Part shown: positions 9,718-19,246 of the stretch, piece after piece | How positions within the stretch are numbered: the first letter of the stretch is position 1 | How the letters are laid out: each line of letters opens with the position of its first letter | The notes under the pieces: model-generated | What the model was told of the DNA's origin: nothing | The model's input: only the letters and a program-made list of their open reading frames with translations | Databases searched by the model: none | Made by a program: the position numbers and the translations under genes | NCBI GenBank assembly: GCA_003157715.1 | Contig: PMKK01000151.1 | Span: 1-29,658, forward strand | DNA length: 29,658 nucleotides | Reading direction: 5' to 3' | From: Actinomycetota bacterium | GTDB taxonomy: Bacteria; Actinomycetota; Thermoleophilia; UBA2241

Positions 9718-9842
9718 GGTGTAGCCTCACGCCACAGCGCCACCGCGCCACGCAGGCTCGGGGCGATCGCCGCCCAGCGCTGCGGTCGGTTTCCGCGGGT
9801 TTCCAAGGCCGTCGACTGGGTGATTCGACTGAGGGGAGCAGC

Positions 9843-11078
9843 ATGGCACGCCACACGCAGCCGCAGACCGCCGCGGAGCTCGGCCTCATGCCGGGAGGCC
9901 GCCCGACGCCCGACAGGCTGGTGACGCTCGCCAACTGGCAGGACCCGCCCTTCAATCGCTGGGCCTTCCAGCACCTGCGCGAGCTGGTGCCGACGGCACG
10001 CATCGACAGAGGGACCGGGCCGGTCACGCGCCTGCCGCGCGAGACGCGCGACCTCGACGGCCTGCGCTTCGCCGCGGCCGACGGCACGACCACGACGCTC
10101 GCCGCCCTGCTGACGGCGACCTACACCGACGCCTTCCTGGTCGTCCACCGCAAGCGCGTGGTCGTCGAGAAGTACTTCAACGGCATGACGCCCGCCACGC
10201 CGCACCTTCTGCAATCCATCTCCAAGTCCATCACCGGCACGCTCGCCGGCATCATGATCGCGCGCGGCGAGCTCGACCCGGCCGAGCTTGTGACCAGCTA
10301 CGTGCCGGAGCTCGCCGGCACGAGCTGGGACGGCGCCCGCTTGCGCCACGTCCTGGACATGAGGACAGGCACGCGCTTCAGCGAAGACTATGCCGACCTC
10401 AAAGCCGAAGTGCGTCAGTACGAGCAGGTGGCGGGCTGGCGGCCCCGGACCGACCCGCAGACGGCCGACGACCTCTATTCCTACATCGCCGGCCTCGAGA
10501 ACAAAGGCCCCCACGGCGGACCGTTCGACTACCGCTCCATCCTCACCGACCTTCTCGGCTGGATCATCGAGAGCGCCGGCCGGGCGCGCTTCGCCGATCT
10601 GCTGAGCCGCGACCTCTGGGCGCGGATCGGCGCGCGGCACGACGCCGAGGTCACCGTCGACGGCCACGGACACCCCGTGACCGACGGCGGCATCTCGGTG
10701 ACCGCGCGCGACCTTGCCCGGCTCGGACAGTGCTACGTCGCGCGGGGCCGCGGCTCGGGCCGGCGGGTCATCCCGGCGAGCTGGATCGACGACTCCTGGC
10801 GCGGCGACGGCGAGGCGCGCGCCGCCTTTGCCGGCGCTCCTCAGGCGGAGCGCTTTCCCGGCGGACTGTACCGCAACCAGTGGTGGGCGCCGTTTCCCTC
10901 GCGAGCGGTGCTGCTGGGTTCGGGCATCTACGGCCAGTCGCTCTACATCGATCTCGAAGCGGAGGCCGTGATCGTCAAGTTCTCGACGTGGCCCGAGGCG
11001 CTCGACCTGACGCTGGCCGAACAGCACGTGCGCGCCTGTCGCGCCGTCGTCGCGGCGCTGCGAGGCGCCGGCGCGTAG
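9843..11078 (+). CDS. Beta-lactamase-fold serine hydrolase, NylB-like
   Basis: This 411-residue protein belongs to the class C beta-lactamase/penicillin-binding-protein fold. The nucleophile motif SxxK is S125-I-S-K128 inside LLQSISKSITG. The second motif is Y230-R-S in FDYRSILTDLLGWIIE, the arrangement seen in 6-aminohexanoate-dimer hydrolase (NylB) and related esterases/amidases, and a late GSGIYGQSLYID segment provides the third active-site strand. There is no signal peptide, so it should act in the cytoplasm. The ATG at 9843 has GAGGGGAG upstream, and the stop is TAG. It is divergent from the dpp operon, which fits hydrolysis of an imported peptide or short amide; that link is inference. 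Esterase or D-peptidase activity is equally possible from sequence. Confidence 0.8.
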   Translation: MARHTQPQTAAELGLMPGGRPTPDRLVTLANWQDPPFNRWAFQHLRELVPTARIDRGTGPVTRLPRETRDLDGLRFAAADGTTTTLAALLTATYTDAFLVVHRKRVVVEKYFNGMTPATPHLLQSISKSITGTLAGIMIARGELDPAELVTSYVPELAGTSWDGARLRHVLDMRTGTRFSEDYADLKAEVRQYEQVAGWRPRTDPQTADDLYSYIAGLENKGPHGGPFDYRSILTDLLGWIIESAGRARFADLLSRDLWARIGARHDAEVTVDGHGHPVTDGGISVTARDLARLGQCYVARGRGSGRRVIPASWIDDSWRGDGEARAAFAGAPQAERFPGGLYRNQWWAPFPSRAVLLGSGIYGQSLYIDLEAEAVIVKFSTWPEALDLTLAEQHVRACRAVVAALRGAGA

Positions 11079-11111
11079 AGTCGCGACGCGAGCCCGATCC
11101 GCGCGAGGCCC

Positions 11112-11142
11112 GGCGCCGCCTGAAGACCGCGGCGGCGGCGCC
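11112..11142. terminator. Possible bidirectional terminator hairpin
   Basis: GGCGCCGCC and GGCGGCGCC form a nine-base stem with a 13-base loop in the 109-base gap between two convergent genes. There is no U-run on either side, so the role is inferred mainly from location. Confidence 0.35.
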
Positions 11143-11187
11143 TGCCGTGGGCGCGCTCACGGCCACGGTCCCGGCGCGCCGCCGCCG

Positions 11188-12867
11188 TCAGGCGTCGACC
11201 CGGGCGCGGCGGCCGACATCTTCGAAGTAGACGTCGATGTCGGCGCCCTCGTGCGCGCCGCGATACCAGCGGTAGGCGAGCAGGGCGAGAGCTGGTGCGC
11301 CGTAGAGCACCCCCAGCATGACCAGCGTAGCGCCCGCGCCGTTCGTCTGCTTGAGGGGCTGGAAGCGCACGTAGCGCCACGAGACGTAGCCCGCGAACGC
11401 CGCGAACGCCAGGCCGGTGACGCTGATCAGCGGAACGCCGGCCAGCTCATAAGGAGCGGCGCTCGACTCGCGGTAGAGCTCGCGGCGGCTGAAGGGAAAC
11501 AGCGCGGCGGCCAGGCACGTCACGCCGAATGTGATGAGATTGACGAGAGCCGCCGAGACCAGCAGACGCCAGATGCCGAGGCGGTAGGCGAACAGCACGA
11601 GGCTCGCCGATAGCACGCTGAAGCTGATGATGGCCGGCACGGGAGCGCCGTTGCGTGTTCCCAGCCGGCTGAGCCAGCGCGGCAGCCGGCGATCCCAGGA
11701 CATGGCCAGCAGGACACGCGACGCGGCCAGCGCATGGTTGGGCACCCAGAGCCAGAACCACGCGTTGGCGGCGATCGCCAGGCTGAACAGCGTCACCCAG
11801 GCAAGCCAGGGAGCCGCCGAGGTGCTGAACAGGCGGGGAGCCAGGACCCAGAAGGCGGCCGGATCGTGCACCGCGAGATAGGCGCTGGCGCCGAACAGCT
11901 CCTCGCCCATGTGCGAGATGGGCAGAGGCAGCAGGACCAGTGCGAAGCCGACGCTCACCACCTTGGCGAGCACTATCGTGAGCGACTGGACGGGCAGGCT
12001 CGAGACGCGCTTGACCTCGGCCGCCTGAAAGGCGATCCAGCCGGGGTAGATCAGGCCGAACGAGACGATCGGCAGAAGCCGGATCGCGGCGCCGAGCCCG
12101 GCGGCGTGGCCGCTGCGCTGAAAGCCGTCGTAGTAGGCGCGCAGCAGTATCTCGCTGTAGGCCGAGTTGTACGTATCGAGCTTCGTGACCGCGAAGTAGG
12201 TCACCAGCACGATCATGGCGACGCCTCCGGCGACTACGAGGATGCGCTGCAGGCGCGCATAGGCGCGCATGCCGCACAGGTTGATCGCCGCCGACCAGGT
12301 GACGGCGATCAGGCCGAACACGACGAGGCCGGCCGGAGTCAGCACCCACTTGCCCGCCTGCGTCAGCGCGGGCAAGTGCGTGCTCTGGCCGAGCAGGATG
12401 AGGAACGGACCGACCGCGACCCGCGAGGCAAACCAGCCGGCGATCGCCATCCAGAGAGCCCCGCCGACGACCACGCCCGCAAACGAGAACAGCGCCCCCA
12501 TGCGCCCCGAGAACAAGCCGCGCTGAAAGATGTAGTCGCCTCCGTTGCGCGGCATGCTCGAGACGAGAAAGGCATAGACCACGGCCTCGCAGAGGCAGAA
12601 GCCGCCGGCGATCACGATGGCAAGGGTCATGCTGCGCACCGGAAAGTAGAAGGCCGCGCCGGCCAGCAGAAACACGCCGAAGGTCACGGCGACGTTCGTG
12701 GTCATCACGTTGTAGAGAAAGGCGTCGAGCGGCGACCAGACGCGCGGCGGGTGGGCGATCTCGCGCAGCCGCAGCGTCGCCGCGCCGCCGCCGGGCCGGC
12801 GGGCCCGGGCGGCCTTCGGCGGCTGGTCGAGTCGGGCGGCCTCAGCAGACCTGTCCGAGGGCGCCAT
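11188..12867 (-). CDS. APC-superfamily amino acid/amine permease
   Basis: This 559-residue membrane transporter has about 12 or more helices. The first helix (SPLDAFLYNVMTTNVAVTFGVFLLAG) and the following SSMPRNGGDYIFQRGLFSGRMGAL segment resemble the TM1-TM3 region of APC (amino acid-polyamine-organocation) permeases. The N-terminus is a 40-residue basic cytosolic tail. The C-terminus adds two helices and an acidic tail. The ATG at 12867 lies two bases after the TAG of the response-regulator gene, with no strong ribosome site of its own, so translation is probably coupled. The likely substrate is an amino acid or amine. A link to methylamine use is possible but unsupported. The stop is TGA. 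Confidence 0.82.
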   Translation of the reverse strand: MAPSDRSAEAARLDQPPKAARARRPGGGAATLRLREIAHPPRVWSPLDAFLYNVMTTNVAVTFGVFLLAGAAFYFPVRSMTLAIVIAGGFCLCEAVVYAFLVSSMPRNGGDYIFQRGLFSGRMGALFSFAGVVVGGALWMAIAGWFASRVAVGPFLILLGQSTHLPALTQAGKWVLTPAGLVVFGLIAVTWSAAINLCGMRAYARLQRILVVAGGVAMIVLVTYFAVTKLDTYNSAYSEILLRAYYDGFQRSGHAAGLGAAIRLLPIVSFGLIYPGWIAFQAAEVKRVSSLPVQSLTIVLAKVVSVGFALVLLPLPISHMGEELFGASAYLAVHDPAAFWVLAPRLFSTSAAPWLAWVTLFSLAIAANAWFWLWVPNHALAASRVLLAMSWDRRLPRWLSRLGTRNGAPVPAIISFSVLSASLVLFAYRLGIWRLLVSAALVNLITFGVTCLAAALFPFSRRELYRESSAAPYELAGVPLISVTGLAFAAFAGYVSWRYVRFQPLKQTNGAGATLVMLGVLYGAPALALLAYRWYRGAHEGADIDVYFEDVGRRARVDA

Positions 12868-12869
12868 CG

Positions 12870-13508
12870 CTAGTCGAGCTGACCCTGGCGCAAGGCCGCC
12901 GCCACCGCATGGGCGCGGCCGGCGACGCCGAGTTTGCGGTAGACGTTGGCAAGGTGACTCTTGACGGTCTCGGAGCTCACGTAGAGCCGCTCGGCGATCT
13001 CGCGGTTGTCGGCACCGGCCGCCACGAGACGCAGCACCTCGAGTTCGCGGGCGCTCAGCGTCGCCTGCGAGACCGGCGCCGCGGCGATGGGCGCGCGCAG
13101 CACGTCGACGATCTCGGGGCTGAAGTAGAAGCCGCCCGCCGCCGCGGCGCCGATCGCCTCGAGGAGCTCGCTGCGCGACGCCTGTTTGAGCACGTAGCCG
13201 TGAGCGCCGAGCCGCGCGGCGCCGAGCACCAGCTTGGCCTCATCGTGAATGGTCAGAACGACGACCCGGGGCGGCGAGACGAGGCTCCCGAGGCCCTCGA
13301 GAACTTCGAGTCCCTGGATGCCGGGGAGGCTCAGGTCGAGCAGCACGACGTCGGGACCGGCAAGCGGCACGCGGCGCAGGGCTTCTTCCCCGCTCGAGGC
13401 TTCGCCTACGACCGTGATGCCCGGCGCCGCCACCAGCATGCGCTTGATGCCCTCGCGGACGATCTCATGATCGTCGACCAGAAACACCGTGGTCGGATCG
13501 CCGCTCAC
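12870..13508 (-). CDS. NarL/FixJ-family response regulator
   Basis: This 212-residue protein has an N-terminal receiver domain (acidic D12/D13, phosphoacceptor D58 in VVLLDLSLPG, T86, and K108 in GYVLKQAS) and a C-terminal LuxR-type helix-turn-helix (about 150-196: LSARELEVLRLVAAG, ETVKSHLANVYRKLGV). It should bind DNA when phosphorylated by the kinase encoded immediately upstream. Its GTG start overlaps the kinase's TGA (GTGA). The stop is TAG, two bases before the permease ATG. The permease gene is an obvious candidate target because it lies in the same operon. Confidence 0.92.
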   Translation of the reverse strand: MSGDPTTVFLVDDHEIVREGIKRMLVAAPGITVVGEASSGEEALRRVPLAGPDVVLLDLSLPGIQGLEVLEGLGSLVSPPRVVVLTIHDEAKLVLGAARLGAHGYVLKQASRSELLEAIGAAAAGGFYFSPEIVDVLRAPIAAAPVSQATLSARELEVLRLVAAGADNREIAERLYVSSETVKSHLANVYRKLGVAGRAHAVAAALRQGQLD

Positions 13509-15667
13509 GGCCGCTCGACCTTCTCGTCGGACCGCTCGCCGGCCTCATCCGGCCGCCCGCAGGCGAGCGGCACCACGACCTCGACCCGCGTCCCGCCACC
13601 GGCGCTCGAGTCGAGCGACAGCTCGCCGCCCGCGAGGGCCGCCTGCTCGCCCATCATCGTGAGACCGAAGTGACCCTCGCGGTCGAACCCGTCGGTCACG
13701 AACCCCCGGCCGTCGTCGTACACCTGCAGCGACACCGCCTCTGTCCCGGAGCCGCCGGCCCGGCACCCCAGCCTGATGCGGATATGTCCCGCGTTCGCGT
13801 AGCGGGACGCGTTGTGCAGCGCCTCGCGAGCCACGAGATAGAGGGCCGTCTCCGTCGCCGGAGTGAGCTCAGGGACGTCGGCAAGCTCCAGGGTCACCAT
13901 CGCTGGTGACTCCCGGTCGGCACGCTCGGCGAGCGCCCGCAACGCGCCGCTCAGGCCCACGCCGTCGAGCGCCGGCGGGCGCAGGTCGCGGATCACCTTA
14001 CGCGTGTCGTCGATCGCGCGCCGCAGGATCATGGCGACGCGCTCGGCGTCGGCGCTCGCCGTTTCGGAGAGATCGGCCTGCAGGCCCTGGACCTCGTAGA
14101 GGGCGGCCACCATCGTCTGCACGATGTCGTCGTGAAGGATGTTCGCCCACTCCTTGCGCTTCTGCTGGCGAAGCTGGGTAAGGCTGCGCAGCAAGACCTG
14201 GGAACGCTGCTGGCTGAGCTCGAGAGTCCGATAGAGGCGGGCGTTACAGATCGCGCTGGCCGCCTGCTCGGCGACCATCTCGGCCCTGGCCACATCTTGC
14301 GGGGAGTAGCTGTCGCGGCGCTTCGTCGAGTACAGCAGCAGCGACCCGATGAGTGCACCGTCGGCACGGATCGGCACGAAGAGCGCTGAGCGAAAGCGCA
14401 GGCGCTTGCGCGTCGCGGGCTCAACGCCCACTCCCCAGGCGATGTCTTCGGCCACGATACTGCGGCCCTCCTGCAATGCCTCGACGTTGGTCTCCTTGCC
14501 CTCGAACTTGACCGCCAGACCCAGTAGCAGCTCGTCTTCGGTGTGCGACGAGGCGACCACGACCAGATCGTCGGCCTCGACGCGAAGCTCGAGCAGCAGG
14601 CAGCTGCAGTTGCCCATCACGCGCGCGGCGCTCAAGGCGATCTGCTGAAAGGTGCGCTGCAGGTCGAGGCTGCCGGAGATCGCACGGGCGACCGCGACGC
14701 TGGTGTCGAGGACCACCTCGCTCAGCCGCGACTGGCGCGACAGCACCGAATGGCCGAGAGAGAGACCGATGCCGTCGGCGACCACCCGCAGGAAGTCGGC
14801 CTCGAGAGTCTGTCCGGAGGGTTCGGCGCGAGCGCCCAGAACGAGGATGCCGCGCAGGGTGTGACCGGCGAAGGCGGGAGCCAGCAGGAGATGCCGCAGC
14901 CCTCGGGGCGAGACGTCGCGCAGCGCCGCGGGAAGCGCGGCGAGAGAGCTCGCGGCGAGGCTCACCAGGCCGGGCTCATGCGTCGCCGTCGTCAGCGTGG
15001 GGTCGTTGAGCTCGAGGGCCGGATAGGGAAAGCCGCGACGTCGCGTGGGGCCGTAGGCGGCGAGCACCTCGGCGCGCCCATTGCTGCGCACCCGCAGGAT
15101 GGCGCCGGTGTCGAAGCACGCGGTGGAAACTGTCTCGGGCAGCACCGCCCGGGCCATGTCTTCGGGGAGCATGTCGCTGTTCAGAAGCGACGTGATGCGG
15201 ACCAGAGCGGCGCTCACAGACTGCCGGCGACGACTCTCCTGAGCCAGCGCGACATCGGTCGGCGTGCTCGCGAGCGCGAACGTGACGCCACGCGGCCACG
15301 AGGCCGCGGGTGACTCGCTGGAGAACCTCAACGACCGCCAGGAACCGCGGACCTTGATCGTCGAGACGCCGGCCTCCTGGGACCCGCCGGCGAGCGCCTC
15401 GGCCACCCGAGTAGCGGTCATGTGGTCGATGCGCTCAAGGGCGTCCACCAGACGGACGCCGCGTTTGAGCGCGCGGAAAGCCCGGGCATCGGGCCCGGGC
15501 GAGACGATCGCCACGACCACCGCGCCGACCGCATCGACCTCGACGCGAGCGACCTCAGTGAACCCGTGAGCGTCGGGCAACAGCCCGGCCGGCGCGTCGC
15601 GGCGGGCTGGACGATCGGCATGGCGCGCATCCGCGGCGACTGTGTCCAAGCTCTGACCTGCCCCCAC
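13505..15667 (-). CDS. Tandem-GAF histidine kinase, HisKA_3 (NarX/DegS type)
   Basis: This protein of up to 720 residues has no transmembrane helix, so it is a cytosolic sensor. Residues 1-140 are divergent and may be PAS-like. GAF-like sensor domains follow at about 155-305 and 325-480. The HisKA_3 dimerisation domain carries the phospho-histidine H512 in EWANILHDDIVQTMVA. The ATPase domain has the N-box REALHNASRYANA (N619), DDGRGF (651-656) and GHFGLTMM (665-672). It should phosphorylate the NarL-type regulator whose gene overlaps its stop codon. The GTG at 15667 is the furthest upstream start but has no clear ribosome site, so the true start may lie downstream. The ligand sensed by the GAF domains is unknown. 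Confidence 0.9.
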   Translation of the reverse strand: MGAGQSLDTVAADARHADRPARRDAPAGLLPDAHGFTEVARVEVDAVGAVVVAIVSPGPDARAFRALKRGVRLVDALERIDHMTATRVAEALAGGSQEAGVSTIKVRGSWRSLRFSSESPAASWPRGVTFALASTPTDVALAQESRRRQSVSAALVRITSLLNSDMLPEDMARAVLPETVSTACFDTGAILRVRSNGRAEVLAAYGPTRRRGFPYPALELNDPTLTTATHEPGLVSLAASSLAALPAALRDVSPRGLRHLLLAPAFAGHTLRGILVLGARAEPSGQTLEADFLRVVADGIGLSLGHSVLSRQSRLSEVVLDTSVAVARAISGSLDLQRTFQQIALSAARVMGNCSCLLLELRVEADDLVVVASSHTEDELLLGLAVKFEGKETNVEALQEGRSIVAEDIAWGVGVEPATRKRLRFRSALFVPIRADGALIGSLLLYSTKRRDSYSPQDVARAEMVAEQAASAICNARLYRTLELSQQRSQVLLRSLTQLRQQKRKEWANILHDDIVQTMVAALYEVQGLQADLSETASADAERVAMILRRAIDDTRKVIRDLRPPALDGVGLSGALRALAERADRESPAMVTLELADVPELTPATETALYLVAREALHNASRYANAGHIRIRLGCRAGGSGTEAVSLQVYDDGRGFVTDGFDREGHFGLTMMGEQAALAGGELSLDSSAGGGTRVEVVVPLACGRPDEAGERSDEKVERP

Positions 15668-15896
15668 AGGGTAAGCGTCGGGCGCCCGTGTACCGGAGGC
15701 CGCGTACTGGAGATCGTCGCGATTCTAGCATTCGCTGCCGATCAATCGATACGGCACGGCAGTTCGGCGGGCCGCTTCCCTCGAGTCCAACATTAGGGTT
15801 CCCTGAGCGCCTCACTGTATGCTATGCATGCAATCAGGGCCTGCCTCCGGCTTCACTTGAGATGCAGACTGTCCGGCACTTTGCTCAGGAGCGTGC
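15668..15896. other. Divergent intergenic region, kinase / CheB-CheR fusion
   Basis: These 229 bases separate two divergently transcribed signalling genes and should hold both promoters. I see the AGGAG ribosome site of the rightward gene near its 3' end and an AT-richer patch around 15810-15835 (TGTATGCTATGCATGCAAT). There is no convincing -35/-10 pair and no gene. Confidence 0.4.
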
Positions 15897-18800
15897 GTGA
15901 GCGGCAAACGATCTTCCCGTCGAACGCCACCCGACGTCACCGCTGCCGAGCATCCCGAGACCCCTTCAAGGCCTGCTTCCTGCGTGGTCGGCGTCGGCGC
16001 CTCGGCGGGCGGCCTCGAAGCACTCTCGCAGCTTCTCGCGGGGCTGCCCGGCGATACCGGCATGGGTTTCGTGTTGCTGCAGCACCTCGATCCAAAGCAT
16101 CCCAGCCTGCTGACGCATCTGCTCTCCGACAAGACGAGCATGGCCATCGCCGAAGCCGCCGACGGCGACCGGGTCGCCGCCGACCGCATCTACGTGGTCC
16201 CGCCGGGCGTCGACGTCGTGATCGACGACGGGCGGCTCAAGCTGACGCCGCGCCGCCAGACTCCCGGTGTCCATCTGCCGATCGACGGTTTCCTGCGCTC
16301 ACTGGCCGCCGATCAGGCTGAGCGCGCGATCGGCGTGATCGTCTCGGGCGCCGGCTCCGACGGAGCGCAGGGGCTCGCGGCCGTAAAGTCCGAGGGCGGC
16401 GTGACCTTCGCCCAGGAACCCTCGACGGCCGAGTATCAGAGCATGCCCGCGAACGCCATCGACGCACGAGCCGTCGATTTCGTGCTGCCACCCGGTGAGA
16501 TGGGCGCCGAGCTGGCACGCCTGACAGCCGACGGCGCACTGACCGGCACCGGTGTCGCCGCCCCCGCGCCGAGCGACGCCGTGGGCGAGCAGCAAGACGC
16601 CGAGGCGTTCGACGAGGTCTTCGCCCTGCTGCACGCCGCCCTGCGCGTCGATTTCTCGGCCTACAAGCTGCCGACGATCCGCCGCCGCATCGCCCGCCGC
16701 ATGCTCGTGCGCAGGACGCCCGACCTGACAGGCTACGTGCGCGTGTTGCGGCAGGACCCCGACGAGGTCGAGGCTCTCTACCGCGACATCCTGATCATGG
16801 TCACCGAGTTCTTTCGCGATCCGGAGACGTTCGCCGTACTGCGCAAGCGGGTGTTCCCGGCCCTCCTGCAGGGCAAGAACCGCGACACTCCCGTGCGCGT
16901 CTGGGTGCCCGGCTGCGCGAGCGGCGAAGAGGCCTACAGCCTGGCCATCGCCCTGCGCGAGGTGATGGCCGAGCAGCGCCTCGACGTGCCGGTCAAGATC
17001 TTCGCCACCGACATCAGCGAGCCCGACCTCGAGAAAGCGCGGCGCGGAGCATACGCCGAGAACATCGCCACCACGGTCGCCCCCGAACTGCTGCAGCGCT
17101 ACTTCACCCGCACCGAGAGCGGCTATCAGATCGCCAAGACCATCCGCGAGCTCTGCGTCTTCGCCCGCCACGACGTCACGCACGACCCGCCGTTTGCCAA
17201 CCTCGATCTGGTGAGCTGCCGTAACCTGCTGATCTACCTCGGCTCCGCCCTTCAGCGACGGGTGCTGCCCAGCCTGCACTACGGCTTGCGGTCGGACGGC
17301 TACCTGGTACTGGGCCGTTCCGAATCGATCGGCAGTTTCACGCAACTCTTCGTGCCTGTCGACAAGAAGCACAAGATATTCAAGAAGTCGGCTGCCGGCT
17401 CGGCCGTGGGCCTGCCCACCTTTCCCACTATGGTGAGCGCCGAGCAGGCCGGCAGGGCCGGCCGCGCGCGCTCCAAGCCTGGGTTCCCCGACGCAGGGCG
17501 CAGCCCTACGGTGCGCGAGGAGGCCGACAGGGCCGTTCTGGCCACGGTCGCCCAGCCGGGAGTGACCGTCGACTCGAACCTGGTCATCCTCGAGTTCCGC
17601 GGCGAGACGGCGCCCTTCCTCAAGAACCGTCCGGGCCGGCCGTCTCACAACCTGCTCGACATGGTACGTGACGAGCTTGCCGGCCAGGTGCGGGCGGCGC
17701 TGGCAGAGGCGCAGCGCACCGGGCTCGCGGCCGCGCTCCAGGGCGTGCGCCTGAACGAGAGTGCGGGCGAGGGCGAGCGGGCGCTCGACCTCAAGGTCAT
17801 CCCATTCGACTCCACGACCGGCCAGGTGCACTACGTCGTCCTGTTCGAAGCGGTCGAACCGAGCGCCGGCGACGGCGGCGCGGGCCCGGACGGCGGAGTC
17901 TCGCCGGACAGCGCGGCGAGCAGCGAGACCGAGCGTCTGCGCGACGAGCTGGACGCGACACGAGAGCGCCTCGAGGCCGTGATCGAAGACAAGGAGGCGG
18001 CCAACGAGGAGCTGCGCGCCGCCAACGAGGAGATGCTCTCCAGCGGCGAGGAGATGCAGAGCATAAACGAGGAGCTCGAGACGACCCAGGAGGAGCTGCA
18101 GTCGACCAACCAGGAGCTGCGCAGCCGCAACGCCGAACTCGGTGAGGTGAGCGACGACCTGAGCAACCTCATCACGAGCGTGAGCTTTCCCATCGTCATG
18201 GTCGGCACCGACCTGCGCATACGACGCTTCACACCCGCCGCCGGACGTCTGCTGAACGTGATGAACAGCGATGTGGGGCGGCTCATCACCGACCTGCGGC
18301 TGTGCATCGACGTGCCCGACCTCGACGCCCAGCTCGCCGAGGTGATCGAGACCATCGCACCCAAGGAGCTCGACGTGCAGGACGACCAGGGGCGCTGGTA
18401 TGAGATGCAGCTGCGCCCCTACAAGACCGCCGACAACCGCATCGACGGAGCGGTCCTGACCCTCTTCGACATCGACGAGATGACGCGACGCTTCGCGACC
18501 CAGCAGCGCATCGCCCTGACGCTGCAGCAGAGCTTCATCCACCCCCTGCCCGAGCTGGCCGGCGTGGAGCTGGCGGTCGCCGAGGAAACGGCCTACCGCC
18601 GCGACCTCGTCGGCGGCGACTTTCACGACGTCTTTCGCCTGCCGGACGGCAAGGTCCTCATCTTCGTCGGCGACGTGGCGGGCAAAGGAGTCGAGGCGAC
18701 GGGGCTGGGAGAGACGGTGCGAGTAGCCGTGCGCGCCACGGCCTTGCTCACGCCGCTGCCGTCGCGCATCCTCGCGAACGTGCACGATCTGGTGGCCGAT

Positions 18801-19202
18801 ATCTCGGAGCAATTCGTCACGGCGCTGCTCGTGCTGCTCGACCCGGCGACCGGCGAGGCCGTCATGGCCAGCGCCGGCCATCCGCCACCCGTGCATGTTC
18901 GCCCGTCCGGGTGCTCTTCGGTCGAGGCCGACTTCGGCACGCCTCTGGGCGCCTTTGTCTGCGACTACCCGGAGAAGCGCTTCTCGCTGCAGGCGGGCGA
19001 CGCCCTGGTGCTCTATACCGACGGCGTGGTCGAGGCCCACCGGGGCGTGGAACTCTTCGGAGAAGAGCGGCTCATCGAAGTCCTGGGTGGCGTTTCACAA
19101 CCGCTCCCGCGGCTGCTCGTCGATCGCCTCCGCAACGCCGTCGTCGAGTTCGCCGACGATCTCAAAGACGACCTGCAAGTCGTCGCCCTGCGGCTGCCCT
19201 GA
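15897..19202 (+). CDS. CheB-CheR-PAS-SpoIIE phosphatase fusion
   Basis: This 1101-residue cytosolic protein joins four modules. Residues 28-200 are a CheB methylesterase domain with its triad intact (S36 in GASAGG, H63 in LLQHLDPKHPS, D155 in GAGSDGAQGL). Residues 235-495 are a CheR methyltransferase (SAM site VWVPGCASGEEAYSLA, FATDIS, SCRNLLIYL). A PAS-like region (about 545-655), a glutamate-rich coiled coil (680-750; repeated NEEL/QEEL units) and a PAS domain (762-865) follow. Residues 895-1101 are a SpoIIE/RsbU-type PP2C phosphatase with metal-binding aspartates D908 (GGDFHD), D926 (GDVAGKG) and D1042 (LYTDGV). The CheB receiver domain is absent, as usual in such fusions. It probably dephosphorylates an anti-anti-sigma factor in response to a signal. 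The start is GTG with AGGAG upstream; the stop is TGA. An RsbW-like kinase is encoded 2.2 kb downstream. Confidence 0.93.
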   Translation: MSGKRSSRRTPPDVTAAEHPETPSRPASCVVGVGASAGGLEALSQLLAGLPGDTGMGFVLLQHLDPKHPSLLTHLLSDKTSMAIAEAADGDRVAADRIYVVPPGVDVVIDDGRLKLTPRRQTPGVHLPIDGFLRSLAADQAERAIGVIVSGAGSDGAQGLAAVKSEGGVTFAQEPSTAEYQSMPANAIDARAVDFVLPPGEMGAELARLTADGALTGTGVAAPAPSDAVGEQQDAEAFDEVFALLHAALRVDFSAYKLPTIRRRIARRMLVRRTPDLTGYVRVLRQDPDEVEALYRDILIMVTEFFRDPETFAVLRKRVFPALLQGKNRDTPVRVWVPGCASGEEAYSLAIALREVMAEQRLDVPVKIFATDISEPDLEKARRGAYAENIATTVAPELLQRYFTRTESGYQIAKTIRELCVFARHDVTHDPPFANLDLVSCRNLLIYLGSALQRRVLPSLHYGLRSDGYLVLGRSESIGSFTQLFVPVDKKHKIFKKSAAGSAVGLPTFPTMVSAEQAGRAGRARSKPGFPDAGRSPTVREEADRAVLATVAQPGVTVDSNLVILEFRGETAPFLKNRPGRPSHNLLDMVRDELAGQVRAALAEAQRTGLAAALQGVRLNESAGEGERALDLKVIPFDSTTGQVHYVVLFEAVEPSAGDGGAGPDGGVSPDSAASSETERLRDELDATRERLEAVIEDKEAANEELRAANEEMLSSGEEMQSINEELETTQEELQSTNQELRSRNAELGEVSDDLSNLITSVSFPIVMVGTDLRIRRFTPAAGRLLNVMNSDVGRLITDLRLCIDVPDLDAQLAEVIETIAPKELDVQDDQGRWYEMQLRPYKTADNRIDGAVLTLFDIDEMTRRFATQQRIALTLQQSFIHPLPELAGVELAVAEETAYRRDLVGGDFHDVFRLPDGKVLIFVGDVAGKGVEATGLGETVRVAVRATALLTPLPSRILANVHDLVADISEQFVTALLVLLDPATGEAVMASAGHPPPVHVRPSGCSSVEADFGTPLGAFVCDYPEKRFSLQAGDALVLYTDGVVEAHRGVELFGEERLIEVLGGVSQPLPRLLVDRLRNAVVEFADDLKDDLQVVALRLP

Positions 19203-19246
19203 ACTTCAGCGGGACTCGCGGGCCCGGCGCGGTGTGACTCCCCCGC

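Noticed and set aside
11734..12873. 379-codon plus-strand frame opposite the APC permease
   Set aside because: A hydrophilic mirror of a membrane protein, with no ribosome site or family.
16299..19040. 913-codon open frame on the minus strand opposite the CheB-CheR fusion
   Set aside because: It is a shadow of high GC and codon bias. It has no recognisable domain, while the plus strand encodes intact catalytic motifs throughout.
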